Below, in pieces: positions 24,773 to 35,267 of a stretch of 64,000 nt of DNA; position 1 is the stretch's first letter; each line of letters opens with the position of its first letter. The position numbers and the translations under genes were made by a program. This DNA is from Pseudohalocynthiibacter aestuariivivens (GTDB lineage Bacteria; Pseudomonadota; Alphaproteobacteria; Rhodobacterales; Rhodobacteraceae), in contig NZ_JAGFNU010000002.1 in NCBI RefSeq assembly GCF_018457175.1, forward strand, positions 62,001-126,000. The letters run 5' to 3'. The notes beneath the pieces are model-generated. The model did no database searches and was not told where the DNA came from. It saw nothing but the letters and a program-made list of their open reading frames with translations.

Positions 24773-26857
24773 TTATTCGGCGGCGATTTTGATAACCGGT
24801 TCCATCGTCGCAAGAACATCATCTGATAAGTGGCATTTAACCTGGTGTCCACTTTCCAGATATTTAACTTTTGGCACGTCTTTGTCGCACAGACCGCCCG
24901 GCACCTGATCTTTCCAGCGGCAACGTGTCTGGAACGGGCACCCCGAAGGCGGGTCCATTGCTGACGGGATATCCCCATCGAGAACGATATGTTTCTTAAT
25001 GATCGAGGTATCGGCAATTGGAACCGCTGACAAAAGCGCTTCTGTATAGGGGTGGTAGGGTGGTGAGAACACCTGATCCGTCGTGCCCATTTCGACCACA
25101 TGACCCAGATACATCACAAGGACGCGGTCTGACAGATAGCGAACAATCGACAAGTCATGGCTGATGAAAAGCAGCGTAGTTTTGTTCTCTCGCTGAATAT
25201 CCATCAACAGATCGGTGACTGCCGCCTGCACCGACACGTCAAGCGCTGATACAGGTTCATCCGCTACAACAATCTGGGCATCGCCAGCGAAGGCGCGGGC
25301 AATACCAACACGTTGCTTCTGCCCGCCGGATAGCTGCCTTGGCATGCGTTCACCAAAGGCGCGTGGCAATTTCACAAGGTCGAGCAAATGTAGCATGCGT
25401 TCGCGCCGCTCGGCCTCGTTTGCACCGATTCCGAAGATTTCCAGAGCTCTTATTATTTGCCGTCCGACGGTCATCGACGGATTCAGCGTATCAAATGGGT
25501 TTTGAAAAACCATCTGAACAGAAGAGATCGTCTTAGTGTCGCGCTCTTCTATTGGCGTGCTCTGAATTTCAATGTTGTTCAACGAAATCTTGCCATCCGT
25601 CGCGGTTTCCAACCCCATCAGAACTTTAGCCAGGGTAGATTTGCCACAGCCAGATTCACCGACGATTGCAAGTGTCTCAGATTCGCGTGCCTCAAAGCTT
25701 AAGGTTTCGTTTGCTTTAACAACTTTTTTGTTTCCACCACCAAACAGCGCGTTTGCGGCAACCTCATAATATTTTTTGAGGTTGTCGATCTTAAGAACAA
25801 CATCACCTATTGGTGCTTTTTCCTTTTTGTCAGCCAAGGTGATAGGTGCGTTCCAGTCGATTTCCTTGAACTTCAAACACCGCGACTCGTGACGATCATT
25901 CCCTTTGACCGGCTCCATTTTTATGTAGCCTTCGTTGCAGCGACCGGGTTCGAAGTAGTCGCACCGCGGTCCGAAGTTGCATCCATCTGGGCGTTCGTGC
26001 GGTAAAGGAAAGTTGCCGGGAATGGCCACCAATGGCCGTGCGTTCTTGTCCGCGCCCGGTAGTGGAATGGACCGGAAAAGCGCCTGTGTATAAGGATGCT
26101 GCATTTCGTCGAACACATCTTTTATAGAGCCACGTTCGACAGCTTCGCCGGAATACATCACGCATAACCGATCACAGGTTTCCAAAATCAAGCCAAGGTT
26201 GTGGCTGATGAACAGCATAGACGTGCCGTATTTTTTACCAAGGTCTCTGACCAGAGCGACAATCCCGGCCTCAACGGTCACATCAAGCGCTGTTGTGGGC
26301 TCGTCCAGGATCAACAATGCGGGTTTGGACATCAGCGCCATCGCGATGACGATACGTTGCTGCTGCCCCCCGGAAAGCTGGTGTGGATAACTGTTAAGTA
26401 TTCGCTTTGGATCCGGCAGCTTAACATCTGTCACCACCTCAAGCGCCAGTTGATAAGCGTCTTCGGCCGACGCCCCTTCGTGGATCATCGGCACTTCCAT
26501 AAGTTGGTTACCGATCCGCATTGCAGGGTTCAGGCTGGCCATCGGCTCCTGATAGATCATCGCGATTTCATTGCCCCGGATGTCGCGTAATTCGTCCGGG
26601 CTCATTTCGGCCAGATCGCGGCCTTTGAACTTGATCGTGCCGCCGACAACGCTTCCGTTAACGCCAAGGTCCTGCATGACCCCAAGCGCCACTGTTGATT
26701 TGCCGCAACCCGATTCCCCGACCAACCCGACGGCTTCGCCGGGTTGCACGGAGACAGAGAAATCCATCACCGCGGGAATTTCATGAAGCCGTGTGAAAAA
26801 GCTGATCGAGAGTTTGTCTATCTCCAGAACAGGGCCGTCATAATCCGATTTTGTCAT
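24773..26857 (-). CDS. ABC transporter ATP-binding protein, fused DppD-DppF type
   Basis: 694 residues containing two complete ABC ATPase domains. Domain 1 (about 8-330) has Walker A GESGCGKST, signature LSGGQQQR and Walker B ALLILDEPTTALD. Domain 2 (about 350-670) has Walker A GESGCGKST, signature LSGGQKQR and IVVADEPVSALD. Both halves carry the C-terminal oligopeptide-transporter extension with Cys motifs (FGPRCDYFEPGRC; FQTRCRW), probably holding an iron-sulfur site as in DppD/DppF. It energises import by the two permeases encoded just upstream (12-bp gap). Fusion of the two ATPases is common in Rhodobacterales. Confidence 0.92.
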   Translation of the reverse strand: MTKSDYDGPVLEIDKLSISFFTRLHEIPAVMDFSVSVQPGEAVGLVGESGCGKSTVALGVMQDLGVNGSVVGGTIKFKGRDLAEMSPDELRDIRGNEIAMIYQEPMASLNPAMRIGNQLMEVPMIHEGASAEDAYQLALEVVTDVKLPDPKRILNSYPHQLSGGQQQRIVIAMALMSKPALLILDEPTTALDVTVEAGIVALVRDLGKKYGTSMLFISHNLGLILETCDRLCVMYSGEAVERGSIKDVFDEMQHPYTQALFRSIPLPGADKNARPLVAIPGNFPLPHERPDGCNFGPRCDYFEPGRCNEGYIKMEPVKGNDRHESRCLKFKEIDWNAPITLADKKEKAPIGDVVLKIDNLKKYYEVAANALFGGGNKKVVKANETLSFEARESETLAIVGESGCGKSTLAKVLMGLETATDGKISLNNIEIQSTPIEERDTKTISSVQMVFQNPFDTLNPSMTVGRQIIRALEIFGIGANEAERRERMLHLLDLVKLPRAFGERMPRQLSGGQKQRVGIARAFAGDAQIVVADEPVSALDVSVQAAVTDLLMDIQRENKTTLLFISHDLSIVRYLSDRVLVMYLGHVVEMGTTDQVFSPPYHPYTEALLSAVPIADTSIIKKHIVLDGDIPSAMDPPSGCPFQTRCRWKDQVPGGLCDKDVPKVKYLESGHQVKCHLSDDVLATMEPVIKIAAE

Positions 26858-26868
26858 GATTTCTCTCC

Positions 26869-28029
26869 CTAGTCTTTCAGCGATTCTTCACGCAGGCCAT
26901 CGGCCAGCAGGTTCAAACCCAGCACCAGGCTCATCAAAGCCAGAGCCGGAGGCAGGGCAGGGTGCAGATAGACCGACAACAGCTTGCGCCCATCGTTGAT
27001 CGTTGACCCCCAGTCCGGGCTTTCCGGGCTTACACCAAGTCCGAAGAAACCCAATGTCCCCAGAAGGATCGTGGTGTAGCCAATGCGCAGACAGAAATCG
27101 ACGATCAGCGGACCCCGGGCATTTGGCAGGATTTCCCAAAGCATGATGTACCATGGGCCTTCACCCCGTGTCTGGGCTGCAGCCACGTAGTCGCGAGTCT
27201 GGATATCAAGCACGAGACCACGCACGATCCGGAACACTGTGGGCGAGTTGACGAAGACCACTGAAACAAAAACGTTCAGCAGGTTCGGGTCCATTCCCCA
27301 GACCCCGAAAGGATCGGCATTAAATGCCAGACCAAGATAGGCCCAGACACCAATGACAAGTGTTATCGAGACCAGCCAGTTTCGTGTAGCGGGCTGCGTG
27401 AAGTAACGACTTTGCCAGAGGATCAGCATGAAGATGATCGGGAAGGCAAACAGAACCGCAGCCAGATACATTGGAATGCCCGTTTCGACGATCTCGCGTG
27501 TCACGAGAAGGTAGAACAACAGGATGACCGGAAAAGCGAGAACGAGGTTCGCAAGAAACGACAAGATCGTGTCTAGCCGTCCGCCGAAGTATCCGGCAGG
27601 CAGGCCAAGCGTTATACCGACCATAAAGGCAAACAAGGTTGCTGCTGGTGCAATTTGCAGAACGCGCCGCGCACCCATCACAACCCGGCTAAAGACATCA
27701 CGTGCGAGGTTGTCACCACCCAAGAGATAATGAAGATACCCAGCAGCACCTTCAGGTACAGGTGTGCCCGGAACTTTATTTTTCATGCCTGAAATCTGGC
27801 CAATAGGATCATGTGTAATGATCAAATCGGCGAACACAGCCGTGAAGACCCAGAACATGACGATGGCGAAGCCTATCATCCCGATCGGGCTGTCAAAGAG
27901 TTTTCCGTAAAGCCCCAGTCGACGTTTGTAGCTGATTGAAAGGGCAAAGGTTAGAAACAGTGCAATCCATACAGGAATGAACTGAATGAAGATCTGGGCA
28001 ATAATCAGGCCCCAGGATAGTGGTTCCAT
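26869..28029 (-). CDS. ABC transporter permease, DppC type
   Basis: 386 residues. The inner-membrane BPD_transp domain with the EAA-type loop is seen in the second half: DYVAAAQTRGEGPWYIMLWEILPNARGPLI. An N-terminal hydrophobic segment, a domain with IGFAIVMFWVFTAVFADLI (OppC_N type) and several membrane helices follow. It is longer than a standard DppC (about 300) because of extra membrane segments in the middle (about 185-250). It forms the channel with the DppB-type permease upstream. Gaps to both neighbours are 11-12 bp. Confidence 0.9.
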   Translation of the reverse strand: MEPLSWGLIIAQIFIQFIPVWIALFLTFALSISYKRRLGLYGKLFDSPIGMIGFAIVMFWVFTAVFADLIITHDPIGQISGMKNKVPGTPVPEGAAGYLHYLLGGDNLARDVFSRVVMGARRVLQIAPAATLFAFMVGITLGLPAGYFGGRLDTILSFLANLVLAFPVILLFYLLVTREIVETGIPMYLAAVLFAFPIIFMLILWQSRYFTQPATRNWLVSITLVIGVWAYLGLAFNADPFGVWGMDPNLLNVFVSVVFVNSPTVFRIVRGLVLDIQTRDYVAAAQTRGEGPWYIMLWEILPNARGPLIVDFCLRIGYTTILLGTLGFFGLGVSPESPDWGSTINDGRKLLSVYLHPALPPALALMSLVLGLNLLADGLREESLKD

Positions 28030-28041
28030 TGTTCAGTCCCC

Positions 28042-29088
28042 TCAAGAGATACGGATGCGTGGGTTAAGATAGACGTAGCCGATGTCACTTATCAGCTGCG
28101 TTACCAGAACCACGGCGACAGCGACGACAGAACATCCAAGCAGCAGCTCAATGTCATTGTTGCCGGCCGCCTGTACCAGCGTCCAACCAAAGCCCTTGTA
28201 GTTAAACAGGGTCTCAACGATCACCACGCCGTTCAGCAGCCATGGGAATTGCAGCATTATCACCGTAAACGGCGCGATCAGCGCGTTTCTCAGAGCGTGC
28301 TTCAGAACAATGTTCTTAAAGGTAACGCCCTTCAGGCGCGCCGTTCGGATATACTGCGCCGTCATAACTTCGGTCATACTGGCGCGTGTCATCCGTGCGA
28401 TATAGCCCATACCGTAGAGCGCGATTGTAAGAACCGGAAGCGTGAAGTTTGCGAAAGTAATATCATCCATTGCAGAGGTTGCCGTACCCTTGAACCACTT
28501 TAGTCCAACGGCCGAGGAGGCAAAGATCGCGATAAATATGACACCTGACACATATTCAGGTGTCGCAGTGCTCGCGATTGAGAAGGTGGATAGGGTGCGG
28601 TCCATCTTGGACCCTTCGCGCATCCCGGCTAAAACGCCTACCGTCAAAGCTGCGGGAACCATCAGGACCATAACCCAGAACATCAGCTTACCGGTAAGCC
28701 CAAGCCTTTTGCCCACGATTCCAGCAACGCCATCTTTGAAAACTGTGGATTCTCCCCAGTCGCCCTGTATCACGCCGCAAAAACTCGGTGTTTCTTCGGC
28801 TGGCACACCAGACTTGAAGCACCGGCCCGTTTCAACACCGTCTTTGTTCACAAATGTGAAGCCAGGCAAGACACCAAGCCATTGGCCATATTTCACAACA
28901 GTCGGCTGTAAGTAACCGCGGCTGGCAAGCCAGGACGTGACTTGTTCATCGCTCATACGCATGTTTCCCTGCGTCTTGGCGAGCTTTTCAAGGTTTGGAT
29001 AAAGGTTCGTCAGAAAGAAGACGATAAATGTGAGGCAGAGTGCCGTAAGGAGCATGACCCCTAATCGGCGTAAGATGAACAGTCCCAT
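28042..29088 (-). CDS. ABC transporter permease, DppB type
   Basis: 348 residues. The N-terminus GLFILRRLGVMLLTALCLTFIVFFL is the first membrane helix of DppB-type permeases. A periplasmic loop (about 40-125) with two cysteines precedes the core helices. The ATPase-contact loop reads YIRTARLKGVTFKNIVLKHALRNALIAP, the canonical EAA motif. It pairs with the DppC-type subunit to carry a peptide, opine or similar ligand across the inner membrane. Confidence 0.9.
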   Translation of the reverse strand: MGLFILRRLGVMLLTALCLTFIVFFLTNLYPNLEKLAKTQGNMRMSDEQVTSWLASRGYLQPTVVKYGQWLGVLPGFTFVNKDGVETGRCFKSGVPAEETPSFCGVIQGDWGESTVFKDGVAGIVGKRLGLTGKLMFWVMVLMVPAALTVGVLAGMREGSKMDRTLSTFSIASTATPEYVSGVIFIAIFASSAVGLKWFKGTATSAMDDITFANFTLPVLTIALYGMGYIARMTRASMTEVMTAQYIRTARLKGVTFKNIVLKHALRNALIAPFTVIMLQFPWLLNGVVIVETLFNYKGFGWTLVQAAGNNDIELLLGCSVVAVAVVLVTQLISDIGYVYLNPRIRIS

Positions 29089-29230
29089 TCGTTTCCCCGT
29101 CGTTATTCAGCAGAATTTTATTATTTTTTTCTCTGCGTTTGCCGTGTTAAGCGCATCACGGTTCGCAAATTCATTTGGCTTATGTTGAGTTTCCCAAACT
29201 TATTCGCCCCGGATGCTGTTTCCGGTGGAA

Positions 29231-29253
29231 AAAGGGGGCCTGAGCCGGCCCCC
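29231..29253 (-). terminator. Hairpin after the substrate-binding protein gene
   Basis: GGGGGCC (29234-29240) pairs with GGCCCCC (29247-29253); on the minus strand it is followed by CTTTTTC-like sequence. It lies between the binding-protein gene and the permease genes, so it may cut most transcripts there and keep the binding protein in excess, as often seen in ABC operons. Confidence 0.6.
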
Positions 29254-29267
29254 CCCTAGTCGTAATA

Positions 29268-30932
29268 TCAGGCTGCAAGTCCCAGTTTGTAGACGTGGAT
29301 TTCAAACAAGGGGTGCATTTCTGCGCCAATGACGTTCTCGGCGTGGTGGCGATATAGCGACCGCCAGTAAGGTTGAATGGTAACGCCTTGTTCCCACATG
29401 ATCTCTTCAATCCGAACCATCAGTTCGCGGCGCTTGTCAGCGTCCGCAACTGCAAGCGCATTGGTGACCAGTTCGTCGAATTCGGCATTCGCAAAGCCCC
29501 ACTCATTCCAAGCCATTCCCGAGCGATACGCGAGCGCGAGAATCTGAATGCCCAGCGGACGCTGGTTCCAGTTTGTAGAGCTGAACGGATATTTTACCCA
29601 GTCGTTCCAGAACGTTGAACCTGGCAGAATTGTCCGCCTGACCTTGATACCAGCATCGCGCAACTGCGCTGCAACGGCGTCGGTGGTGTTTTTGCGCCAG
29701 TCATCGTCGATTGACAGCAATTCATGCTCATAGTCGGCCATTCCGGCCTCTTCCATCAGCGCAAGCGCACCGGCGGGATCATGAACTGGCTTGCCGATAT
29801 CCGCGTATTCCGGATGAATCGGGCAAACATGGTGGTTTTCAGCAGTAACACCGCGGCCTGCATACCCAAGTTCGAGGCAGACAGAGTTGTCAACAGCCAT
29901 CGCCAGTGCACGACGTACGCGCGCATCAGCGTATGGTTTAACGCCATCGACTTCCGCAAGCTGATTTGGGCGAATAACAATCGTCGCAGCAGTAACTGCA
30001 TTGGATTGTGTCCAGCCAACTCCGTCCATAATATCGACATAGTCACCGACAGTTTCATAGAACATGTCGACTTCTTCAGATTCAGCGGCTGCAATCCATG
30101 CCGATGGGTCTGTGCCGTAGTCGATACTTTCAATCCGGTCTAGGTATGGACCACCGTAAACGTCCGTGCCCCACCATGTGTGGTTGGTATTTCGCTCCAT
30201 CACCCATTTCACGCCAACTTCTAGTTCAGTAAGCAGATATGGACCTGTACCAACCGCATTTTGGGTTTCTTCAGGTGTGTAGCTACTGTGAACGATGGCG
30301 CCTGGATAATCGGACATACCGGCAATGATAGTCACATCCGGTGCAGGCAGGTTCAGTTTGACGGTATGGGTATCCACGACCTCAATAGCGCCTTCAAGGG
30401 CTAGGCCAGTTGCTTCGTCAATCAGTGTTGCCATACGGCCCGCCATAGAGTTGCCTTCGGCATCTCTTTCGCACCAGCGTGTGATATTGCGTGCAACGTC
30501 TTCGGCGGTGAAATCATCGCCATTGTTCCACTTGACGCCTTGACGAACGTTCAGAGTATACTCGGTAGCGTCGTCGTTGACTGCCCAGCTTTCCAACAGC
30601 ATTCCACGGATCGTACCATCGCGGTTGTATTCCACTAGGTATTCCAAATGACCACGTGTCGCGTTGGCTATCTGCGACCAGTCCGCGGTGCGAGTGTCTT
30701 TCAGCGCACGCACCTCCTGTTGCATTCGTAAAGTACCACCCATTGCTGGGGTTGCATTTGCTTCGGTCGGCGCAGCAACGCCGATCAAACCGTAAGCTGC
30801 GGCCGAGGCCACGCCAAGCGAACATGCCTGAGCAAGGAATTCGCGGCGACTTAGTTTACCGGCCTTACATTCTTCTGCGTACATCCGGACGGCCGGGTGC
30901 ATGGGTTTACCGTTAATGGTAGAGTGCGTCAT
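29268..30932 (-). CDS. ABC transporter substrate-binding protein, family 5 (Tat-exported)
   Basis: 554 residues from ATG 30932, preceded by GGGAG; the longer frame to 31076 is unsupported. The N-terminus carries [25 protein letters not shown] (about 27-51), a twin-arginine signal. The mature protein is an SBP_bac_5 domain: [22 protein letters not shown] (about 130-151), [14 protein letters not shown], and [18 protein letters not shown]. It binds the ligand in the periplasm and delivers it to the DppBC-type permeases. The ligand class is peptides, opines or sugars; nothing visible decides which. Confidence 0.9.
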   Translation of the reverse strand: MTHSTINGKPMHPAVRMYAEECKAGKLSRREFLAQACSLGVASAAAYGLIGVAAPTEANATPAMGGTLRMQQEVRALKDTRTADWSQIANATRGHLEYLVEYNRDGTIRGMLLESWAVNDDATEYTLNVRQGVKWNNGDDFTAEDVARNITRWCERDAEGNSMAGRMATLIDEATGLALEGAIEVVDTHTVKLNLPAPDVTIIAGMSDYPGAIVHSSYTPEETQNAVGTGPYLLTELEVGVKWVMERNTNHTWWGTDVYGGPYLDRIESIDYGTDPSAWIAAAESEEVDMFYETVGDYVDIMDGVGWTQSNAVTAATIVIRPNQLAEVDGVKPYADARVRRALAMAVDNSVCLELGYAGRGVTAENHHVCPIHPEYADIGKPVHDPAGALALMEEAGMADYEHELLSIDDDWRKNTTDAVAAQLRDAGIKVRRTILPGSTFWNDWVKYPFSSTNWNQRPLGIQILALAYRSGMAWNEWGFANAEFDELVTNALAVADADKRRELMVRIEEIMWEQGVTIQPYWRSLYRHHAENVIGAEMHPLFEIHVYKLGLAA

Positions 30933-31187
30933 CTTTTTCTCCCTGTGACACATGGATTTTTTATAACGCGCCAGTCCGCCGTTGTGAGACGGCGGCTTTC
31001 TGATTTTAGGTCGGCAAGAGCAGACATCACGTGGCGCAAATAATTCACGGACCCATTCGGCACTACAATCGGCCACAGGTCAACGGCTACTATCGTCACT
31101 TTAAGGGAAAAAAACGACAGACACGGGTCGTATTCATGCATCTTTCAGAGTGCAAATGTATACAATCGCTGGAAATTTGTTTTTATT

Positions 31188-32018
31188 CTAGGCGCCTCGC
31201 CGAAAATCGGATGGTGTTTTACCAGTATGATTCTGAAAGGCCCGGGAAAAATAGGCCGCAGATGTAAAACCAAGCTGGGCTGCGACTTGCTGAACCGGTA
31301 ATTTGGTTTCACGGAGCAGGCGCCGCGCCTCGTATAGAATTCTGTCTGCAAGCAAAGCGGAAGCGGAACGCCCACAGCTTTTGTTGCAAATTCTGGACAG
31401 ATGGGTTGGCGTAATGCCGAGCGCCTGCGCATATTCAGAAACGGTTCGTCCAGACCTGAATTGTTCTTCGATCATGGTCGAATATCGTGCAACCAGTTGA
31501 TCTGCTTTTTCTGATTTACGTTCGTTTTGTGGGTACTGCAGCTTTGCGCGATCAAGCCAAACTGAGAACAGGCCAGCGTAATTCTCGGCCGCGCGTTCTT
31601 TTTTAGGGCGGTCTCCGTCAAGTTCACGCTGAAGGTTTTCAAGGATTAATGTCAGATCACCCTGTGGTGCAGCATCGCGTATGCGAAGGTGCAGAGGTTC
31701 TTGTGGAAAAGCCAAATTTAAACTTCTTGGAAAAAATGCTGCCGTTCCGAATACTTGAGAAGTTATCTCAAACCCATGCATTGTGCCGGCAGGAATAAAC
31801 ACGGCGTTATGTGCCCCAAATCCTCGCGTTCGGCCCGAAACAGTTATGCGGCCCTGTCCGCGAGTGAACCACAAAAGTAAATCGGACGTGTAACTGCGCA
31901 TCGCCTCGACACGCCAGCGTCCTCCCTGCGTCATGCGCGGGATTGGGGTCACCCTGATTTCGGATGACTGTGTTGGAATAGGATTCATAATCATGAGACT
32001 GCCCGGGTCGCGTTGCAT
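31188..32018 (-). CDS. AraC family transcriptional regulator
   Basis: 276 residues. The N-terminal cupin-like sensor (about 15-130) includes LLLWFTRGQGRITVSG and FIPAGTMHGFEI. The C-terminal double HTH (about 175-276) includes VSEYAQALGITPTHLSRICN and VQQVAAQLGFTSAAYFSRAF, ending TGKTPSDFRRG, a complete AraC signature. It lies upstream of the ABC importer on the same strand with a 255-bp gap to the binding-protein gene, so it is the probable regulator of that importer. The start might also be the later ATG nine codons in. Confidence 0.9.
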   Translation of the reverse strand: MQRDPGSLMIMNPIPTQSSEIRVTPIPRMTQGGRWRVEAMRSYTSDLLLWFTRGQGRITVSGRTRGFGAHNAVFIPAGTMHGFEITSQVFGTAAFFPRSLNLAFPQEPLHLRIRDAAPQGDLTLILENLQRELDGDRPKKERAAENYAGLFSVWLDRAKLQYPQNERKSEKADQLVARYSTMIEEQFRSGRTVSEYAQALGITPTHLSRICNKSCGRSASALLADRILYEARRLLRETKLPVQQVAAQLGFTSAAYFSRAFQNHTGKTPSDFRRGA

Positions 32019-32122
32019 ATTTTTTCTAATTAGCGTCGATAATGACCCAAATTAAGGCAAACTAAAGAAAAAACACAGAATTCACCGAATTGAGCGAATC
32101 ATTGCGTTTAAGTGTCGCTAAA

Positions 32123-33001
32123 TTACGGCAACGGATAAGGGTGCCAGTTGGTCATACGGGCGCGAAACCACGTGCGCTGACGTTTTGCATATTGGCGTGA
32201 TGCGGTTTTCGCATTTTCGATTGCCACGTCCAGATCAAGCTTGCGACTAAGATGGGCTATTAATTCCGGTGCGCCGATTGCCTTTGATGAAAGGCGCGCG
32301 GGGTCCCAGTCTGCCAGCATCGATCGGGCCTCTTCCAAAGCGCCCGCTTCAATCATCGCGTCAAATCTCTGTGCAATGCGGTCATTCAGCCATTCACGCT
32401 CGGCGTCAATAATGATCGGGAACGTTTTTCTAAGAGGTAGAATCGGCGGAGGCGTCTCATCCTGCCAGTCCGCCAGGCCTTTCCCCGTTTCGCGCAAAAC
32501 TTCCCACGCGCGCTGAACTCGTGCCGGATTTCTTGTGTCGATACGCTGGCGTGTTTTTTCATCGAGCGTGTTTAACAACGAAGGCAGACCAAGAGTTTCC
32601 AGCAGTGCGTCAGCTTCCTTGCGGACAGATTGTGAAATGTTTGGAATTTCAGCCAGCCCTTCGGTCATCGCGCGAAAATAAAGGCCGGTCCCACCAACGA
32701 TGATCGGGCGCTGATCGGATGCTATTAACAAAGCGGCTACGTCACGCAACCAATGCCCAACGGAATAATCGTGCTTATAAGATACGTGACCGTAAAGATG
32801 ATGCTGTGCTTGTGCCTCTTCTTTCGCAGAAGGGCGCGCAGTTAGAATCCGCCAGCCATCATAAACCTGAAGCGCGTCAGCATTGACAATCATGCCGCTG
32901 CTTTTTTCCGCGATCTTCAAGGCCAGCGCAGATTTGCCTGCTGCTGTTGGACCGGCGATGAGAACCGGAAGCTCGGGTGAGATATCAGGCAGTTTGTTCA
33001 T
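32123..33001 (-). CDS. miaA: tRNA dimethylallyltransferase
   Basis: 292 residues from ATG 33001; a GTG five codons earlier is also possible, and neither has a good ribosome site. The P-loop is LIAGPTAAGKSALALKIAE (about 14-32). Next come IVNADALQVYDGWRILTARP, the VGGTGLYFRAMTEGL block and the C-terminal ASRQYAKRQRTWFRAR, all family signatures. MiaA isopentenylates A37 of tRNAs reading UNN codons. It is divergent from pyrH. Confidence 0.95.
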   Translation of the reverse strand: MNKLPDISPELPVLIAGPTAAGKSALALKIAEKSSGMIVNADALQVYDGWRILTARPSAKEEAQAQHHLYGHVSYKHDYSVGHWLRDVAALLIASDQRPIIVGGTGLYFRAMTEGLAEIPNISQSVRKEADALLETLGLPSLLNTLDEKTRQRIDTRNPARVQRAWEVLRETGKGLADWQDETPPPILPLRKTFPIIIDAEREWLNDRIAQRFDAMIEAGALEEARSMLADWDPARLSSKAIGAPELIAHLSRKLDLDVAIENAKTASRQYAKRQRTWFRARMTNWHPYPLP

Positions 33002-33151
33002 CGTAGCGTATTGCACATCGACGTTTCAGCGGAACGAAAAGAGTTTACAATGTGCATTGAGCAAATTCCTTGTCTCTTCCCCGTTGAACCTAACGCGGTT
33101 TTGCTACAGTTTGCGCGCCAGATAAAGTAAACAGCCGGTAGGGGATACACG

Positions 33152-33889
33152 ATGGCCGACGAGGATACAAACCAACCGGAAGTTGCGTTTAAGCGGGTTA
33201 TGCTCAAAATATCCGGCGAGGCGCTGATGGGGGACCTTGGATATGGGCTTCATCCGCCGACGGTTGAACGAATCGCGCGTGAAGTGCAGTCGGTTCACAA
33301 CCTTGGCGTTGAGATCTGCATGGTTATCGGAGGCGGCAATATTTTCCGTGGTTTGCAAGGGTCCGCACAGGGGATGGAACGCACCACAGCAGACTACATG
33401 GGTATGCTTGCAACGGTGATGAACGCGCTTGCGATGCAATCTGCACTGGAAGGGCTTGGTGTCTTTACGCGGGTTGTCAGCGCCATCCCAATGGATCAGG
33501 TTTGTGAGCCTTACATCCGTCGCCGTGCTGTACGTCACCTAGAAAAGAAACGTGTCTGCATTTTTGCGGCAGGTACCGGTAACCCCTATTTTACCACGGA
33601 TACCGCAGCGACATTGCGGGCCAGCGAAATGCGTTGCGAGGCAATTTTCAAAGGTACGAAAGTTGATGGGGTCTACGACAAGGACCCGGTTAAGTTTAGC
33701 GATGCCAAACGCTATGATCGTGTGACCTATGACGAGGTTCTGCAAAAACATCTGGGCGTAATGGATGCTTCGGCGATCGCGCTCGCAAGGGATAACAATC
33801 TGCCGATAATCGTGTTTTCGCTCGACGAGCCTGGTGGTTTCAAAGGAATTCTTGCCGGGCAAGGGACCTATACAACGGTTCACGATTGA
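33152..33889 (+). CDS. pyrH: Uridylate kinase
   Basis: 245 residues of the amino-acid-kinase fold. Signatures are [15 protein letters not shown] (about 10-24), [11 protein letters not shown] and [16 protein letters not shown], then [12 protein letters not shown]. It phosphorylates UMP to UDP. A GGGG-type ribosome site precedes ATG 33152. It is the first gene of the pyrH-frr-uppS-cdsA-dxr-rseP-bamA run, the usual order in proteobacteria. Confidence 0.96.
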   Translation: MADEDTNQPEVAFKRVMLKISGEALMGDLGYGLHPPTVERIAREVQSVHNLGVEICMVIGGGNIFRGLQGSAQGMERTTADYMGMLATVMNALAMQSALEGLGVFTRVVSAIPMDQVCEPYIRRRAVRHLEKKRVCIFAAGTGNPYFTTDTAATLRASEMRCEAIFKGTKVDGVYDKDPVKFSDAKRYDRVTYDEVLQKHLGVMDASAIALARDNNLPIIVFSLDEPGGFKGILAGQGTYTTVHD

Positions 33890-33943
33890 CGATATATAAG
33901 TAATATTCTGACCAAAATTCCTTGGAATAAAGAAGAGTAAAAC

Positions 33944-34510
33944 ATGTCGGATGAAGATCTTGAGATTGACCTGGATGACCTTGAACGCCGTATGAACGGT
34001 GCGTTGGCATCTTTGAAAACAGAGTTTGCGTCGCTTCGGACAGGGCGGGCATCGGCCTCAATGCTGGAGCCGATTATGGTAGAAGCTTACGGGCAGAGAA
34101 CACCCATCAATCAGGTTGGAACGGTTAACGTGCCTGAATCGCGTATGGTGACGATCAACGTTTGGGACAAGTCCATGGTGGGTGCGGTGGAAAAAGCCAT
34201 TCGCGAAAGCGGTCTGGGCATTAATCCACAGCTCAACGGGACGATCATCATGCTGCCGATCCCAGAACTTAACGAAGAACGGCGCCGCGAATTGACCAAA
34301 GTTGCGGCGCAATACGCTGAACAGGCGCGCATTTCTGTTCGCAATGTTCGCCGTGACGGCATGGATCAGCTTAAAAAAGCTAAAGCGGCAGGCATGAGCG
34401 AAGATGACAACAAAATCTGGTCTGATGAGGTGCAGTCACTGACCGACGCGGCCATCGTCAATGTGGACAACGCTCTCGAACTGAAACAAGAGGAAATCAT
34501 GCAGGTCTGA
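33944..34510 (+). CDS. frr: Ribosome recycling factor
   Basis: 188 residues. The family signatures [20 protein letters not shown] (about 30-49), [16 protein letters not shown] and [17 protein letters not shown] are all present, as is the C-terminal DIAxx-like helix. With EF-G it splits the post-termination ribosome. It lies 54 bp after pyrH and 31 bp before uppS, in one likely operon. Confidence 0.96.
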   Translation: MSDEDLEIDLDDLERRMNGALASLKTEFASLRTGRASASMLEPIMVEAYGQRTPINQVGTVNVPESRMVTINVWDKSMVGAVEKAIRESGLGINPQLNGTIIMLPIPELNEERRRELTKVAAQYAEQARISVRNVRRDGMDQLKKAKAAGMSEDDNKIWSDEVQSLTDAAIVNVDNALELKQEEIMQV

Positions 34511-34541
34511 ACTTGCGATTTTCACTAAAAGGGGGCGCTCG

Positions 34542-35267
34542 GTGGCCACAAATGAAAGCGAAGAAAATCGTCCGCGCCATGTTGCGATAATCATGGACGG
34601 AAACGGACGATGGGCGTCCAAACGGGGCCGCCCCAGGCTTTTTGGTCATCAGGCCGGGGCAAGACGTGTTCGTGAAATCGTGGAATCCTGTCCCGATCTC
34701 GGCGTGAAATATCTTACGATTTTTGCCTTCTCGACGGAAAACTGGAAAAGAACGCAGTCCGAGGTCTCGGGACTTATGTCGCTGTTCCGGCGCTACATAA
34801 CAAAAGAAGCGCAGGCGCTGTTGAAACGTGGTGTTCGCGTGCGCTTTATTGGTGACAGGGTGCGGCTTGACGCAAAACTGACGGCGATGATGGACGAACT
34901 GGAACTTCTGACATCTGACAACGACAGGGTGCATCTGACGATTGCGTTGAACTATGGTGGTCGTGACGAGGTCGCGCGCGCCACAAAACGTCTTGCTTAT
35001 GATGTGGCGTCAGGCCGGTTGAAGCCCGAAGAAGTAAATGAAGAAACGCTTCCAAAGTATTTGGATACTTATGTTTTACCTGATCCTGATCTTGTAATAC
35101 GAACCAGCGGCGAAGCCCGTATATCGAACTTCCTTCTCTGGCAATCTGCATATTCCGAGTACGAGTTTATTGATACGCTCTGGCCCGATTTCACACCGGA
35201 CGTTTTTGCGAAAGTCCTGATAAGCTATGGGGGCCGCCAACGGCGGTTCGGGGCCGTTCCCGGATGA
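34542..35267 (+). CDS. uppS: Isoprenyl transferase (undecaprenyl diphosphate synthase)
   Basis: 241 residues from a GTG start preceded by AAGGGGG. The hallmark HVAIIMDGNGRWASKRG (about 13-29) holds the catalytic Asp. Further motifs are GHQAGARRVREIVE, FAFSTENWKR and the C-terminal DLVIRTSGEARISNFLLWQS. It condenses isopentenyl diphosphate units on farnesyl diphosphate to make the C55 lipid carrier of peptidoglycan. The last 4 bp overlap cdsA (ATGA). Confidence 0.95.
   Translation: MATNESEENRPRHVAIIMDGNGRWASKRGRPRLFGHQAGARRVREIVESCPDLGVKYLTIFAFSTENWKRTQSEVSGLMSLFRRYITKEAQALLKRGVRVRFIGDRVRLDAKLTAMMDELELLTSDNDRVHLTIALNYGGRDEVARATKRLAYDVASGRLKPEEVNEETLPKYLDTYVLPDPDLVIRTSGEARISNFLLWQSAYSEYEFIDTLWPDFTPDVFAKVLISYGGRQRRFGAVPG

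Noticed and set aside
30933-31076. 48-codon extension of the ABC binding protein
   Set aside because: The Tat signal and GGGAG ribosome site place the start at 30932; the extension has no signal-peptide character.
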